Assembly (NCBI RefSeq): GCF_000686945.1
Contig: NZ_KK366041.1
Coordinates: forward strand, 77,653-141,652
Direction of reading: 5' to 3'
DNA: 64,000 nt
DNA from: Selenomonas sp. AE3005
Lineage (GTDB): Bacteria; Bacillota; Negativicutes; Selenomonadales; Selenomonadaceae
Shown here: piece after piece, positions 52,459-59,978 of the stretch
Layout: every line of letters starts with the position of its first letter
Numbering within the stretch: the stretch's first letter is position 1
Program-made: the position numbers and the translations under genes
Notes under the pieces: model-generated
The model's input: the letters and a program-made list of their open reading frames with translations, nothing else
The model's database searches: none
Told to the model about the DNA's origin: nothing

Positions 52459-52791
52459 ATGTTTTTAGCGATTCTTGTATTCATCTCCGAGGGAAACATC
52501 ACTTTGTTGGATGTAATGATTATACCCTTTATGAGAGAAGGAACTTTGGGAAATATATATTTTGTAATCTCGATTCTTAGCTTTTGTGTCGGCGTCACCT
52601 CTTGTCTGGGAAAAAGGAATTCGTGTGGGCAATATGCTGCCGGCCTTGTTTTAAGCCGTGGTGGTTGCCTTTCTTCCAATGGGGGGCTAAGTATATGTAT
52701 ATGTTGCTGGCTTAGGCCCGTCTTTTTGAGTGGGAATATGTGGGAAGGTAATGGGGAAGAATGTAGAGATTACGGGCATTGTGGAGTATAA
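52459..52791 (+). CDS. Doubtful hydrophobic protein, 110 aa
   Basis: GGGGAAAG precedes ATG 52459. The first 55 residues could be one or two membrane helices (MFLAILVFISEGNITLLDVMI, IYFVISILSFCVGVTSCL), but the rest is cysteine- and glycine-rich in a way typical of a random frame. Listed because the ribosome site is fair. Confidence 0.2.
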   Translation: MFLAILVFISEGNITLLDVMIIPFMREGTLGNIYFVISILSFCVGVTSCLGKRNSCGQYAAGLVLSRGGCLSSNGGLSICICCWLRPVFLSGNMWEGNGEECRDYGHCGV

Positions 52792-52864
52792 TCATATGGG
52801 AAGAGGAGAAAAGATTCCTCGCGCTATTAAAGGATTAAGGAGCGAATTCAATGCCGTTTTATAG
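52751..52864 (+). CDS. Possible small peptide, 37 aa
   Basis: MGKNVEITGIVEYNHMGRGEKIPRAIKG... with GGAAGG 5 nt before ATG 52751. It overlaps the start of the next gene, whose ribosome site lies inside it. Translational coupling is possible. No family recognised. Confidence 0.3.
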   Translation: MGKNVEITGIVEYNHMGRGEKIPRAIKGLRSEFNAVL

Positions 52865-53048
52865 TAAGCAGTTTCATGCAGCATATGAGTTGGATTGGGG
52901 AAAGAAAATTATTGAGGAACATGGTGGGGAGGCTCAGAGGGTAAGGACCCTCTACAGCCATGCAGGAACCTTTGACCTCATAAGCAACTATATTCCCAAG
53001 GGACTGGGAGATAATAGCAGAGTTAAACTGCCATTAAAGTTCCTATAA
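52851..53048 (+). CDS. Hypothetical small protein, 65 aa
   Basis: AAGGAG lies 8 nt upstream of ATG 52851. Begins MPFYSKQFHAAYELDWGKKII, soluble, no known motif. Its last 26 nt overlap a convergent 52-codon gene. Confidence 0.5.
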   Translation: MPFYSKQFHAAYELDWGKKIIEEHGGEAQRVRTLYSHAGTFDLISNYIPKGLGDNSRVKLPLKFL

Positions 53049-53181
53049 TGAACCAGACAAATGCACAGCCGGTTCCGAAGAAGGCCGCAATCACAAGGTT
53101 TAAAAGGTTACGCATATCCGCTGCGCGTTTTGCCTGACAAGCTGCAAGTACAAGTTGAAGGTGTTGTTCATTGCTATACAT
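53023..53181 (-). CDS. Small single-span membrane protein, 52 aa
   Basis: MYSNEQHLQLVLAACQAKR is followed by NLLNLVIAAFFGTGCAFVWFIIGTLMAV, one membrane helix over the last 26 residues. GGGAGG lies 7-8 nt before ATG 53181 and TATAAT (plus-strand ATTATA 53226-53231) is well placed as its -10. It is transcribed divergently from an RHH regulator gene through shared operators. Its size and layout recall small toxic or regulatory membrane peptides, which is inference. Confidence 0.6.
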   Translation of the reverse strand: MYSNEQHLQLVLAACQAKRAADMRNLLNLVIAAFFGTGCAFVWFIIGTLMAV

Positions 53182-53225
53182 GTTGTATTCCTCCCGGTTT
53201 TATTGCTATGTTTGATTACAAGGAT

Positions 53226-53325
53226 ATTATAAAAGAAATGTATATACATGCCAATACATGTATATACAAATGTTTATTACTGTATAATTTGATTTTATGT
53301 TATACTATACTTGTATATACATGTA
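53226..53325. promoter_or_regulatory. Divergent promoter region with TGTATATACA operators
   Basis: TGTATATACATG (53239-53250), ACATGTATATACAA (53256-53269) and TTGTATATACATGTA (53311-53325) are repeats of one near-palindrome. The first overlaps the -35 region of the minus-strand promoter; the third overlaps or follows TATACT (53301-53306) of the plus-strand promoter. This is a typical RHH repressor arrangement. Confidence 0.65.
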
Positions 53326-53342
53326 AATACGGGGGAAGTATA

Positions 53343-53507
53343 ATGACTACAAAATCCAGTGATGTTATGATGTCGATACGTCTACCAAAGGAGTTAAGGG
53401 ATTCTTTTGCCAAGGTATGCGAAGAAAGAAACCAAACGGCTTCTCGGGTCATTAAGTCTTTTATGGAAGACTATGTAAAAAAAGCTGAAGCGGAAAAAAA
53501 GGAGTAA
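53343..53507 (+). CDS. Ribbon-helix-helix (Arc/CopG) transcriptional regulator
   Basis: 54 residues: SSDVMMSIRLPKELRDSFAKVCEERNQTASRVIKSFMEDYVKK is a complete RHH domain (beta strand VMMSIRL, two helices). ATG 53343 follows GGGGGAAG; the longer in-frame reading upstream is non-coding operator DNA. It is likely to repress itself and the divergent 52-aa membrane gene through the TGTATATACA sites. The next gene starts right at its stop. Confidence 0.85.
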   Translation: MTTKSSDVMMSIRLPKELRDSFAKVCEERNQTASRVIKSFMEDYVKKAEAEKKE

Positions 53508-54041
53508 TTGGTGAGAAATATAAAAATCTTTGTGGGAAATCCGCCTGTTCCAGTAATTAAACTATGGAAAAATGCCATGGCACAATCAACAGAAGGGATT
53601 TTTCTGCTGTATCTGATAACTTCTGTGATTGTTGAATCCGTAAGAAACAACCGCCTGACCTATTCATGGATTGAAATCATACTTATGGTGTTCACTGTGG
53701 GGAGTATTTGTCAGTATTATAAAAGGCATAAGCAAATATACCTTATGGTTTTCGATAATATGAAGTATCGACTGGAAAGATACATGGCAACGCCTGCCTA
53801 TTTTGATAATAAAAACATACAGGAACTGGCTAGACAAGCTATTAAAGCCCGCAATGAAGGGCATTTGCCGGGATTTACGGCTTATTTGTCCAGCATGGCT
53901 TACAGCCGCTTAGACCAGCTGTCACAAAAGATTGTAGAGGCTGCCGGAAGCAAGGCTCGTTACTGGGACACGTTCGTATTGGTCTGCATCGTGACTTATG
54001 CGATAGTAACGATTGGAATTATGGTCAGAGACTTTTTATAA
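53508..54041 (+). CDS. Membrane protein of unknown function, 177 aa
   Basis: Start TTG 53508 or GTG 53511, with AAAGGAG just upstream inside the RHH gene. Membrane segments near 27-43 (TEGIFLLYLITSVIVES), 51-68 (YSWIEIILMVFTVGSICQY) and 155-175 (FVLVCIVTYAIVTIGIMV), with a helical cytoplasmic stretch between. It is co-expressed with the RHH regulator. No family recognised. Confidence 0.65.
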   Translation: MVRNIKIFVGNPPVPVIKLWKNAMAQSTEGIFLLYLITSVIVESVRNNRLTYSWIEIILMVFTVGSICQYYKRHKQIYLMVFDNMKYRLERYMATPAYFDNKNIQELARQAIKARNEGHLPGFTAYLSSMAYSRLDQLSQKIVEAAGSKARYWDTFVLVCIVTYAIVTIGIMVRDFL

Positions 54042-54047
54042 GCGAAG

Positions 54048-54096
54048 AAGGGACTGTTACATGAATTGATAGTTACTATTCATGTAATAGTCCCTT
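54048..54096 (+). terminator. Intrinsic terminator
   Basis: AAGGGACTGTTACATGAAT pairs with ATTCATGTAATAGTCCCTT (one mismatch). It ends the RHH operon. The 54097-54308 stretch after it has no supported gene. Confidence 0.7.
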
Positions 54097-54308
54097 ATAT
54101 ATGGTATGCGAGCTTTTATAACGGGCCAGGCATGGGGCGATTCCAGCCAGGGGAGGAACCTGGGCTGCTATGCAGGGGGGCGGGCTGACCGGTCAAAACT
54201 GACCGGCAGCAGGAAGGTAGCTTATAACAATATGAGCTCTTTTTAATTAGGAACCGCAACACAGCAAGGTTAGATTCGGCTGGCAGCAACGTCAGGCGGT
54301 GGACACAC

Positions 54309-54340
54309 AAAAAGAGAGCACATCTGATGATATGCCCTCT
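54309..54340 (-). terminator. Terminator of the first leader-peptide gene
   Basis: On the minus strand AGAGGGCAT..ATGTGCTCTC is followed by TTTTTGTG, 26 nt after the peptide stop. Confidence 0.5.
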
Positions 54341-54365
54341 GTCTATGTCTTAGCCTATATCGCTA

Positions 54366-54530
54366 TTATTTACCAACACAAGCGCTTGCGTTTTGTGTTT
54401 CATCTACATTTGCTGCCATAGAATTTGCATCATGTTTGCTAGGGCGAGGACGAAAAATAAGATTTGGCCGAAATCCCCCAGCTACCATGTCCAGTTCCAT
54501 ATTATCCATCTTGTTCATGAGCTTTTCCAT
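54366..54530 (-). CDS. Double-glycine-leader peptide A (bacteriocin/RiPP-like precursor)
   Basis: 54 residues. The leader MEKLMNKMDNMELDMVAGG has the classical C39-peptidase double-glycine site (acidic and hydrophobic positions then GG at 18-19). The core would be 35 residues starting FRPNLIFRPRPSKH, basic then Asn/Ala-rich, with one Cys near the end. GAGGAGG lies 8 nt before ATG 54530. A divergent gene at 54705 has the same MELD-x-V-x-GG leader. No C39 transporter or modifying enzyme is in the window. The bacteriocin role is inferred from the leader. Confidence 0.7.
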   Translation of the reverse strand: MEKLMNKMDNMELDMVAGGFRPNLIFRPRPSKHDANSMAANVDETQNASACVGK

Positions 54531-54704
54531 TGTGTTTTCCTCCTCACAGTCTTGAGTGTTGTTTTTGTTTTCTGTTCTTTATATCCCCGAAAGCAAAAAG
54601 TGTGTAGTGCGGGAGAAAAAAATGTAATACTTGACTTTATCAAGCGTATGTATAGGCAAAGGTAAACAAAGTCAACTAAACACAAAAGAAAGGGGATGTC
54701 AAAA

Positions 54705-54845
54705 ATGATGGACAAGAAAGAACTTAACGTAATGGAGAAGAAAGAACTGGAGTTTATGGAACTGGACAATGTGTCTGGTGGCAGCTGGTGGGATGACGCT
54801 ATGGACATTGCTAAAGAGGTTTACGACACGGTGAATCCTCTTTAA
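54705..54845 (+). CDS. Double-glycine-leader peptide B (bacteriocin/RiPP-like precursor)
   Basis: 46 residues: the leader runs to EFMELDNVSGG (GG at 25-26), followed by a 20-residue acidic, amphipathic core starting SWWDDAMDIAKEVYD. AAAGGGG lies 9 nt upstream of ATG 54705. Leader similarity to peptide A suggests both are trimmed and exported by one C39 ABC transporter. The 174-bp space between them carries both promoters. The two cores differ in charge (A basic, B acidic), as in some two-peptide bacteriocins, but they may equally be signal peptides. Confidence 0.7.
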   Translation: MMDKKELNVMEKKELEFMELDNVSGGSWWDDAMDIAKEVYDTVNPL

Positions 54846-54927
54846 CCAGTAACTGAAAAGGGGCTGTGAAATAACACGCTAAGGATGAAATTATGAGGTG
54901 CAAGAGTGCCGCATGATGGTGCCACTT

Positions 54928-55401
54928 TTAGAGCATGATTATCAGAAATCCTATACCGCCTATAGCAGCGAGGACAAGCAAAAGCCCCAGAATTATTCCG
55001 CAATAAGCCAAGAGATTTTGCTTTTGCTTTTCCCGCTCTTCCGGAGTATCTGCAAGCTTCATTGCACATAAAATACTGGCACCAGCCCCGGCAAAGATGA
55101 GGAAAATAGCAAAAGCCAACGCTATTAATTCTATATTATCCCCGCGTTCCGTCGTTAGTGCCATGATTAGCGTGGATAATGCCATAAAACATAGGAATAC
55201 TGCGACATTGTATTGCTTTTTATAAAAAAAGTAATAACCTGCTGAGGCCAGGCAAAAAACGCATCCCGACAGCATAAAGCGCGGGCCTGCAATACCGCTG
55301 CGGTGAAGCCATCTGCCTAAGCCAGTGCAAGAGGTACATACAAGTGTGCGATGCTTTTCTAATTGCTCATCCAGATAGTTCAATAAATCTCTTATAGACA
55401 C
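54928..55401 (-). CDS. Four-span membrane protein, 157 aa
   Basis: GTG 55401 has AGGAG 9 nt upstream; an ATG nine bases earlier sits against the site and is too close. A short cytoplasmic start with Cys pair (CTSCTGLG) precedes four hydrophobic segments near 45-62, 67-85, 91-112 and 132-157. It converges on peptide gene B and could be an immunity-type protein, though a family link is not visible. Confidence 0.6.
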   Translation of the reverse strand: MSIRDLLNYLDEQLEKHRTLVCTSCTGLGRWLHRSGIAGPRFMLSGCVFCLASAGYYFFYKKQYNVAVFLCFMALSTLIMALTTERGDNIELIALAFAIFLIFAGAGASILCAMKLADTPEEREKQKQNLLAYCGIILGLLLVLAAIGGIGFLIIML

Positions 55402-55546
55402 GGGCGTCATCTCCTAATATGTTCTGATGCAATCTTACCATCTGAATCTTAGCTGGAGATTAAAAACGAGCCGATATCCATAACTTGCCAAATAATACAT
55501 CAGCACCTATAATAGGGATATGCTATTTTAGGAGGAAGATTGAATA

Positions 55547-55750
55547 ATGGCAAGAAAAGCAAACTATGAAGAAAAAATCAGCGCGCTGGAAGTAAAAATT
55601 GAAAAGAAGCAGAGCGAAATCAAAGCTCTGAAGGCTAAGGCTGCTGAGCTGAAAGCCCAGAAGGCAAAATACGACTATCAGGAATTGACCGAATACATGC
55701 AGGCTAATGCTCTGACCGCTGCTGAAGTCCTGGCTTGCATTAAGGACTAA
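55547..55750 (+). CDS. DUF4315-like coiled-coil protein, 67 aa (copy 1)
   Basis: MARKANYEEKISALEVKIEKKQSEIKALKAKAAELKAQK is a charged coiled coil, followed by a small domain (YQELTEYMQANALTAAEVLACI). It matches the convergent protein at 56133-56348 along its whole length. Such proteins are routine in conjugative and mobilizable elements; their function is unknown. GGAGGAAG precedes the start and a terminator follows. Confidence 0.75.
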   Translation: MARKANYEEKISALEVKIEKKQSEIKALKAKAAELKAQKAKYDYQELTEYMQANALTAAEVLACIKD

Positions 55751-55767
55751 ATTTAATCATGAAGAAT

Positions 55768-55829
55768 AGCAGGGCTGATATGGCCCTGTTTTTTTGATGA
55801 AAACGCCTCGGAGAACCTCCGGGGCGTTT
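55768..55829 (+). terminator. Two tandem terminators
   Basis: AGCAGGGC..GGCCCTGTTTTTTT (55768-55795), then AAACGCCTCGG..CCTCCGGGGCGTTT (55801-55829). Confidence 0.7.
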
Positions 55830-55969
55830 GGCTATATGTGAATTTTTAACAGAAAACCAAGAAGGCTTTAACCATATGTTAAGAATATCGTGATATAATC
55901 TCTCAGTGTTTGTGTGGATACAGCTATAGCGAATACGAGATTGTGGGGATAGAGCGCAAATAAACGACA

Positions 55970-56005
55970 AGGCGGCTGATAGGTCAATAGACCTATCAGC
56001 CGCCT
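55970..56005 (-). terminator. Hairpin after the second DUF4315-like gene
   Basis: A perfect 16-bp stem (55970-55985 with 55990-56005) and 4-nt loop. On the minus strand it is followed by TGTCGTTTATTT. The rest of 55830-56132 shows no gene. Confidence 0.7.
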
Positions 56006-56132
56006 AATGTTTATAGGGCTTCGCTTATGCACTGCATCACATCATAAACACGGGGGACACATAAGGATTTGCCGCAAGCATCTCAGTAGAAACTGTCTAA
56101 TGCGCCCCTTTTCTTTTCATGGCAGGTGAGTA

Positions 56133-56348
56133 TTACTCGCCATAAACTTCCTTGAGTTTGCCAAGAGCCTCTTCAGGAGTAATGCCTTTATTTACAAGGT
56201 ACTCATTGAGAACCTTGCAATCAGTTCTGGTCTTCTTGGCTTCAAGGTCAGCTAATTGTGCTTTGAGCGCCTTGAGTTCTTCAGTCTTCTTTTCGATTTT
56301 TGAAGTGATGCTTTCAATCTTCTGTTCGTAATTTGCTACTCTTGCCAT
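56133..56348 (-). CDS. DUF4315-like coiled-coil protein, 71 aa (copy 2)
   Basis: MARVANYEQKIESITSKIEKKTEELKALKAQLADLEAKK, then VLNEYLVNKGITPEEALGKLKEV, paralogous to the 55547 gene. AGGAGGAAA lies 5 nt upstream. It lies at the downstream end of the mobilization operon after SSB. Confidence 0.75.
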   Translation of the reverse strand: MARVANYEQKIESITSKIEKKTEELKALKAQLADLEAKKTRTDCKVLNEYLVNKGITPEEALGKLKEVYGE

Positions 56349-56441
56349 GAGGTTTCCTCCTAAAATTGGATTATTTATTTTGATTCCATCTAAGATATGT
56401 AATTTCCACCTAAAAGCGGATTTTCCTGCTTTTCAAAACAA

Positions 56442-56906
56442 TCATAATGGAATTTCTGGGCCAAAATCACTGGCAGGAATACTCATGTCCTGTAAAGTGG
56501 GCACACCTACGGAGGCATTGCTTTCATCCAAGGGAATGGCAGTATCTTTTATATTGGTAGTCGGGATATTGCTATTTTTTGAAGACCTGGGCATGTCAAC
56601 AAATTCTACTTTGTCCGCAGTTACCTCACTGAATTTTAGATGTTTGCCGTCTGATGTAGTGTAGGTATTATTGGAAAGGTGGCCTCGGATATTTAATTGA
56701 CGGCCTTTTACAAGATAGTCCCGGCAGTTCTCGGCAATTTTTCCCCATGCGTTGATACGGTGAAATTCTGCCGGAATCTTACCGTCCTTATTTCGCTTGA
56801 AGCCTGTCGGGGTGGCGAGATTAAAGTGAGAAACCAGTCTGCCATCTTTGGTAACACGGCTGTCAATATCCGTGGCTACACGGCCACTAAGAATTACAAT
56901 GTTCAT
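56442..56906 (-). CDS. ssb: Single-stranded DNA-binding protein
   Basis: 154 residues. The OB-fold occupies 1-105 (NIVILSGRVATDIDSRVTKDGRLVSHFNLAT, FHRINAWGKIAENCRDYLVKGRQLNIRGHL). The tail is short and ends in DFGPEIPL, a weakened form of the DDDIPF tip that recruits partners. It lies 3 nt downstream of the topoisomerase gene in the same operon. It is a plasmid-type SSB that coats transferred single strands. Confidence 0.9.
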   Translation of the reverse strand: MNIVILSGRVATDIDSRVTKDGRLVSHFNLATPTGFKRNKDGKIPAEFHRINAWGKIAENCRDYLVKGRQLNIRGHLSNNTYTTSDGKHLKFSEVTADKVEFVDMPRSSKNSNIPTTNIKDTAIPLDESNASVGVPTLQDMSIPASDFGPEIPL

Positions 56907-56909
56907 AAA

Positions 56910-58958
56910 TTATCCTGCCTTTCGTTTGAAGCTTTTCTTATTGTAGCTGCCGGTCTTTTTCTTGGCCGGAGCGGGACTCCAGTCGGGCTGGCCTCGTTTA
57001 TCGCTGAAGATGGATTTGCATTCCCTTTCTGGGTCTGTGCAAATCCAATATTTTTTACCATTCTTTTTGGAGGTAATGAGCTTCAGCGGTCTGCCACACT
57101 GGGGGCATTTGGGAATATCCTTCGGTGGTTCGATTTCCTTATGAATGGCATCATCAAGAAGCCGCTCGATGTAGGTTTTCTGCTGGGAGAAGAAATCCTG
57201 CACGGACATTTCCCGGTTGCTGATGGCCTCTAAGTTTTTCTCCCAGAGGGCTGTAATATCCGGGTAGGTAATGCTGTCCGGCAGCAGCTCGATTATCATC
57301 ATAGCCTTTTCCGTGGGCACAAGGTTTTTCTTATCCAGCTTCAGATAGTTGCGTTCCTGCAGAAGTTCAATCTCTCCTGCCCGAGTTGCCTCGGTGCCGA
57401 TGCCGGAGCAGTCCTTCAATATGGGCTTTAGGGATTTGTCTTTGACGTAGCTGCCGATATTCTTCATCGCTGCCAAAAGGGTAGATGTGGTAAAATGCTT
57501 AGGCGGCTTGGTGACCTTTGTGATTAACTCTGATTGCAGATTGGTCACGCCATCCCCGTTCTGTACTGCCGGAAACTGGGCTTGTTCCTCATTTTCGCCG
57601 TCCTTGTCTGTTGGCTCGCCCTGATAGAGCACTTTCCAGCCCTGGGAGAGAATGACCTTGCCACTAGCAACAAAGGGTTCCCCTGCAGCTTCAATCTCGA
57701 TATGAGTAGTAAGAAATTTTTGGGCTGGGTAGAACTGGGCGAGGTAGGCTTTGGCCACCATGCTATAAAGGTTCCGCTGCATATCCGTCAGTTCAGCCAT
57801 ATTGGCTTTTACTGTTGTCGGCACAATGGCGTGATGGGCAGAAATCTTCTTGTCATTCCATGCCTTGCTGCGGAGTGCGGTATCGGCGCTTTGGGTCAAG
57901 GTCGCAAATTCTTCAGATAAAGAGGAAAGGTTTTCGATAATTTTCGGCACATCGGCCAGCTGGTTGGTGGGCAGGTAATCGCAGTCGGAACGAGGATAAG
58001 TGGTTAGTTTCTTTTCATATAATTCCTGCTGGGTGTCCAAGACTTGCTGGGGAGAATAGCCGTATTTTTTTCCTGCCGCAATTTGCAGAGCAGACAAAGA
58101 ATAAGGTAGTGGCGGTTGAGCCTGACCTTCCTTTTGCTCAACTTTGCGGATAACGCCTGTTTGTCCCTGAACCTTGGCTGCTATGTCTTCTGCCCGTGCT
58201 TTTTCTAAAAGTCTGCCTTCGGCATCCAGTCCTTCCATATCCTCCGGCATCTGCCAGTGGGAACGGATTTCCCCTTGCTCATGCTGCCAAGTAGCGCTGA
58301 CCTGAAAATAGTTCACCGGGTGAAAATCCTGAATTTCTTTTTCCCGGCGCACCACCAGCCCTAAAGTTGGTGTCTGTACCCGGCCAACGCTGACCACGCT
58401 GCTATAACCAACCTTTTCGGCATGTTTGGTGCAGGCACGAGTCATGTTCATGCCAATAATCCAGTCAGCCCGGGAACGGGCAAGGGCTGAATTGCGGAGG
58501 CCGATAAATTCCCGGTTATCACGTAAATCGGCCAAGGATTCATGGACAGATTTTTCATCCAGAGCATTGACAAGGATGCGCTGAATAGGCTTTTTGCCGA
58601 GAACACCAATGTAGTTCAGCACCTCATCCACGAGTAACTGTCCTTCTCTATCTGGATCACCAGCGTTGACAATGGTATCGGCCTTCAGGGCTAAATCCTT
58701 CACGGCCTTGAATTGTTCTTTGGCAGTTGACTTGACCTTCATCTGCCATTTTTCCGGGATAATGGGCAGCAGCGTAATATCCCAAGATTTGTATTTTTCG
58801 TCATACTCCTGTGGCGCATACTGCTCCAAGATATGACCGAAGCACCATGTAACAACGTCATTTCCACAGACAAAGCAAGACCTTTGTTTGTCCGCGCTGC
58901 CCAGCCCCTTGGCAATTGCCTCGGCAAGGCTGGGCTTTTCGGCTATGAATAGTCGCAT
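56910..58958 (-). CDS. topB: DNA topoisomerase III, plasmid type
   Basis: 682 residues. The Toprim start is MRLFIAEKPSLAEAIAKGLG, with DPDREGQLLVDEVL. The nucleophile Y321 lies in TTYPRSDCDYL, and a C-terminal zinc ribbon reads CPQCGRPLKLITSKKNGKKYWIC. Type IA enzymes of this kind travel with conjugative and mobilizable elements and resolve replication or transfer intermediates. GGAGG precedes ATG 58958. The operon reads coiled-coil genes, topB, ssb, DUF4315-like. Confidence 0.92.
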   Translation of the reverse strand: MRLFIAEKPSLAEAIAKGLGSADKQRSCFVCGNDVVTWCFGHILEQYAPQEYDEKYKSWDITLLPIIPEKWQMKVKSTAKEQFKAVKDLALKADTIVNAGDPDREGQLLVDEVLNYIGVLGKKPIQRILVNALDEKSVHESLADLRDNREFIGLRNSALARSRADWIIGMNMTRACTKHAEKVGYSSVVSVGRVQTPTLGLVVRREKEIQDFHPVNYFQVSATWQHEQGEIRSHWQMPEDMEGLDAEGRLLEKARAEDIAAKVQGQTGVIRKVEQKEGQAQPPLPYSLSALQIAAGKKYGYSPQQVLDTQQELYEKKLTTYPRSDCDYLPTNQLADVPKIIENLSSLSEEFATLTQSADTALRSKAWNDKKISAHHAIVPTTVKANMAELTDMQRNLYSMVAKAYLAQFYPAQKFLTTHIEIEAAGEPFVASGKVILSQGWKVLYQGEPTDKDGENEEQAQFPAVQNGDGVTNLQSELITKVTKPPKHFTTSTLLAAMKNIGSYVKDKSLKPILKDCSGIGTEATRAGEIELLQERNYLKLDKKNLVPTEKAMMIIELLPDSITYPDITALWEKNLEAISNREMSVQDFFSQQKTYIERLLDDAIHKEIEPPKDIPKCPQCGRPLKLITSKKNGKKYWICTDPERECKSIFSDKRGQPDWSPAPAKKKTGSYNKKSFKRKAG

Positions 58959-58970
58959 GAAATTCCCTCC

Positions 58971-59366
58971 TTAAAAACTGGCCTTGCTGGCAGATGCAGC
59001 AATTTTTGCTTCGGCTCCATCACTGGATGAAGGAACAGTGGATTTTTCCATTTCCGGCTTTTTCTCCTTGCCCATGTTCTCGATAATGAGCCGGAGGGCT
59101 GCTTGCATGGTTTCCTTATCCTCAAGGTTAATACCGTAGCTCTCTAATTCACCAACCATATTGGAGTGCTTGCTGGCGTTCAGGCTATATTCCAAAGTCT
59201 TGATTTCCGCTTTTAGCTTATTGCGGCGGTCACGGAGTTTGTCTAAATCCTTTTCCACTGCTTCCAGCTGCTCTTTCTTCTTGGCCAGCTGTTCGGATTT
59301 CTTTTCTCCGTCACCGCTGACAATCTGGTAAATGCTTTCTACTTCCTGATGGCTAATGTTCATCAT
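58971..59366 (-). CDS. Coiled-coil mobilization-operon protein, 131 aa
   Basis: MMNISHQEVESIYQIVSGDGEKKSEQLAKKK is followed by a coiled coil to about residue 62, then GINLEDKETMQAALRLIIENM and a Ser/Ala/Lys tail. It overlaps the upstream gene by 4 nt (ATGA). It belongs to the topB operon; function unknown, probably a relaxosome or structural accessory. Confidence 0.7.
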   Translation of the reverse strand: MMNISHQEVESIYQIVSGDGEKKSEQLAKKKEQLEAVEKDLDKLRDRRNKLKAEIKTLEYSLNASKHSNMVGELESYGINLEDKETMQAALRLIIENMGKEKKPEMEKSTVPSSSDGAEAKIAASASKASF

Positions 59367-59620
59367 AAATCTGCCTCCCTTTTGTAATCCTGCAAGATTT
59401 GCAGAACCCTGTCATGGTCATAACAATCCAAGATACCTGCTTCTTTGAAAAGCAGACCAGCCTTGTAAACCTTCAGTGCCTCCTGAAACTTTCTTACTAG
59501 CTGGCTATCTTGGTAAACTTCTATCTCTAGGAGCCTTTGCTTTATCTCCATATCCTCAATCTGCTGATTGAGGACAGCAAGGCTTCGGCGCCGCTGCTCT
59601 AACCTTGTTATGGGTAACAC
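59363..59620 (-). CDS. Small helical mobilization-operon protein, 85 aa
   Basis: GTG 59620 start, MLPITRLEQRRRSLAVLNQQIEDMEIKQRLLEI, helical and highly charged throughout. It is first gene of the topB operon and is divergent from the relaxase across a 358-bp region that should contain oriT. Genes in this position often encode relaxosome accessory proteins (MobC-like); here that is inferred from position. Confidence 0.65.
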   Translation of the reverse strand: MLPITRLEQRRRSLAVLNQQIEDMEIKQRLLEIEVYQDSQLVRKFQEALKVYKAGLLFKEAGILDCYDHDRVLQILQDYKREADL

Positions 59621-59978
59621 CTTCTTTCCTAAGAGATACCCACATTATAAATATGATTGGGGGTCAAAAAACTCTACAATATTTTACTCAGCGTAAAATA
59701 TTTTCGTAGGGTGAAAAAATATAGGGGGTTCTGAATCCTCGCCAATATTCGAACCTAAGCACATTTTGTTAAGGAAAGGTGCTATAATGCCAACATACGT
59801 GAGCAGCACCCCGTTAAGATGGGGTTCCATGTTCACTTAGGAGTTTCTCCATAGAGAAACTCAAAAAGACCGGCACCGAGGAAATATCTTCCTTCGATGT
59901 TAGGACGGGACAGACCTGCAGGGCTGCCCTTTTGCCATTCGCTGAGCTCATTGAACTGCCGTTGGCTGAAGGAGGATT
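59621..59978. other. Intergenic region between mobilization operons, candidate oriT
   Basis: AATATTTTAC (59678-59687), loop TCAGC, and GTAAAATATT (59693-59702) form a perfect 10-bp inverted repeat, the usual mark beside a nick site. Downstream are GAGTTTCTC-CATA-GAGAAACTC (59841-59862) and a GC-rich stretch before the relaxase ribosome site (GAAGGAGG). Divergent mob genes on both sides support an oriT here. The nick position cannot be given. Confidence 0.5.

Noticed and set aside
53061..53342. N-terminal extension of the RHH regulator to 148 residues
   Set aside because: The extension translates operator and promoter DNA; ATG 53343 has the ribosome site and gives the normal RHH size.
54116..54310. 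64-codon minus-strand frame with a GTG start
   Set aside because: Proline/serine/cysteine-rich chance composition and no ribosome site.
54393..54665. 90-codon plus-strand frame opposite the leader-peptide gene
   Set aside because: It is the antisense of peptide gene A plus its promoter; the minus-strand gene has the ribosome site and the double-glycine leader.
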